A stretch of DNA of 64,000 nucleotides, taken from NCBI GenBank assembly GCA_000469685.2, contig LS997563.1, positions 28,435,897 to 28,499,896 on the forward strand. Reading direction: 5' to 3'. Each line of letters opens with the position of its first letter. Position 1 is the stretch's first letter. This DNA is from Haemonchus contortus (Eukaryota > Nematoda > Chromadorea > Rhabditida > Trichostrongylidae). Positions 63,867 to 64,000 of the stretch are shown piece after piece. Below the pieces are notes generated by a model. The model was not told the DNA's origin. It made no database searches and saw only the letters and a program-made list of their open reading frames with translations. Position numbers and translations under genes: made by a program.

Positions 63867-64000
63867 TATATCGTGAACTGGGTCATATAGTCCTTCAGAG
63901 CATACAACCACCTCCAGCTCCTCCTCCATTCTGCTTCAAAACCCATTCGAAAGGATAAAAAAGTACTCAAAAACGTTGTTGATTGCAAGAGTGAAGCTAC

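Overview
The window is nuclear DNA from an animal, most likely a parasitic strongylid nematode of the hookworm type. The basis is many short exons with GT..AG introns, a trans-splice-like acceptor placed a few bases before a start codon, and dense Tc1/mariner, RTE, CR1-like and Penelope-like elements. The taxon is inferred from gene style and repeat content, not from a marker gene. There is no prokaryotic signature and no rRNA or functional tRNA gene.

Four host gene models can be built. (1) Helicase copy A (+; exons 1757-9809) and (2) helicase copy B (+; exons 33100-40784) are paralogous UPF1-type superfamily 1 helicases of about 1,207 and 1,196 residues. Each has four exons joined in compatible phases. 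(3) An ACAD8-like mitochondrial acyl-CoA dehydrogenase (-; ten exons, 47940 down to 18829) carries helicase B in one of its introns on the opposite strand. (4) NUP85, a nuclear pore scaffold protein (-; sixteen exons, 55191 down to 50391), gives a 624-residue reading frame that closes exactly.

The main architectural result is one direct segmental duplication, about 0.65-12.25 kb versus 32.3-46.1 kb. It carries a helicase gene and part of the ACAD gene. In copy A the ACAD exons are broken by stop codons and splice-site loss. In copy B they belong to the intact gene. Because the copies are otherwise alignable, each acts as an empty site for later insertions in the other: MITEs, mariners, a Penelope-like element, Helitron-like and piggyBac-like pieces, and a tRNA-like insert.

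Region by region: 0-0.65 kb holds a small foldback element. 0.65-12.25 kb is duplicate A, with a 1.2-kb (GT)n tract and Helitron-like repeats inside a helicase intron. 12.25-15.4 kb holds a small MITE and a LINE relic. 15.38-18.52 kb is an RTE LINE with a 17-bp target duplication. 18.8-32.3 kb is the 3' part of the ACAD gene, whose introns hold Helitron-like inverted repeats, nested foldback and hAT-like MITEs, and a mariner derivative. 32.3-46.1 kb is duplicate B. 46.1-48 kb holds the ACAD 5' exons and a tRNA-type SINE. 50.4-55.2 kb is NUP85. 55.7-59.3 kb is a CR1-like LINE with two open ORFs. 59.3-64 kb holds SINE copies and two short Tc1/mariner derivatives.
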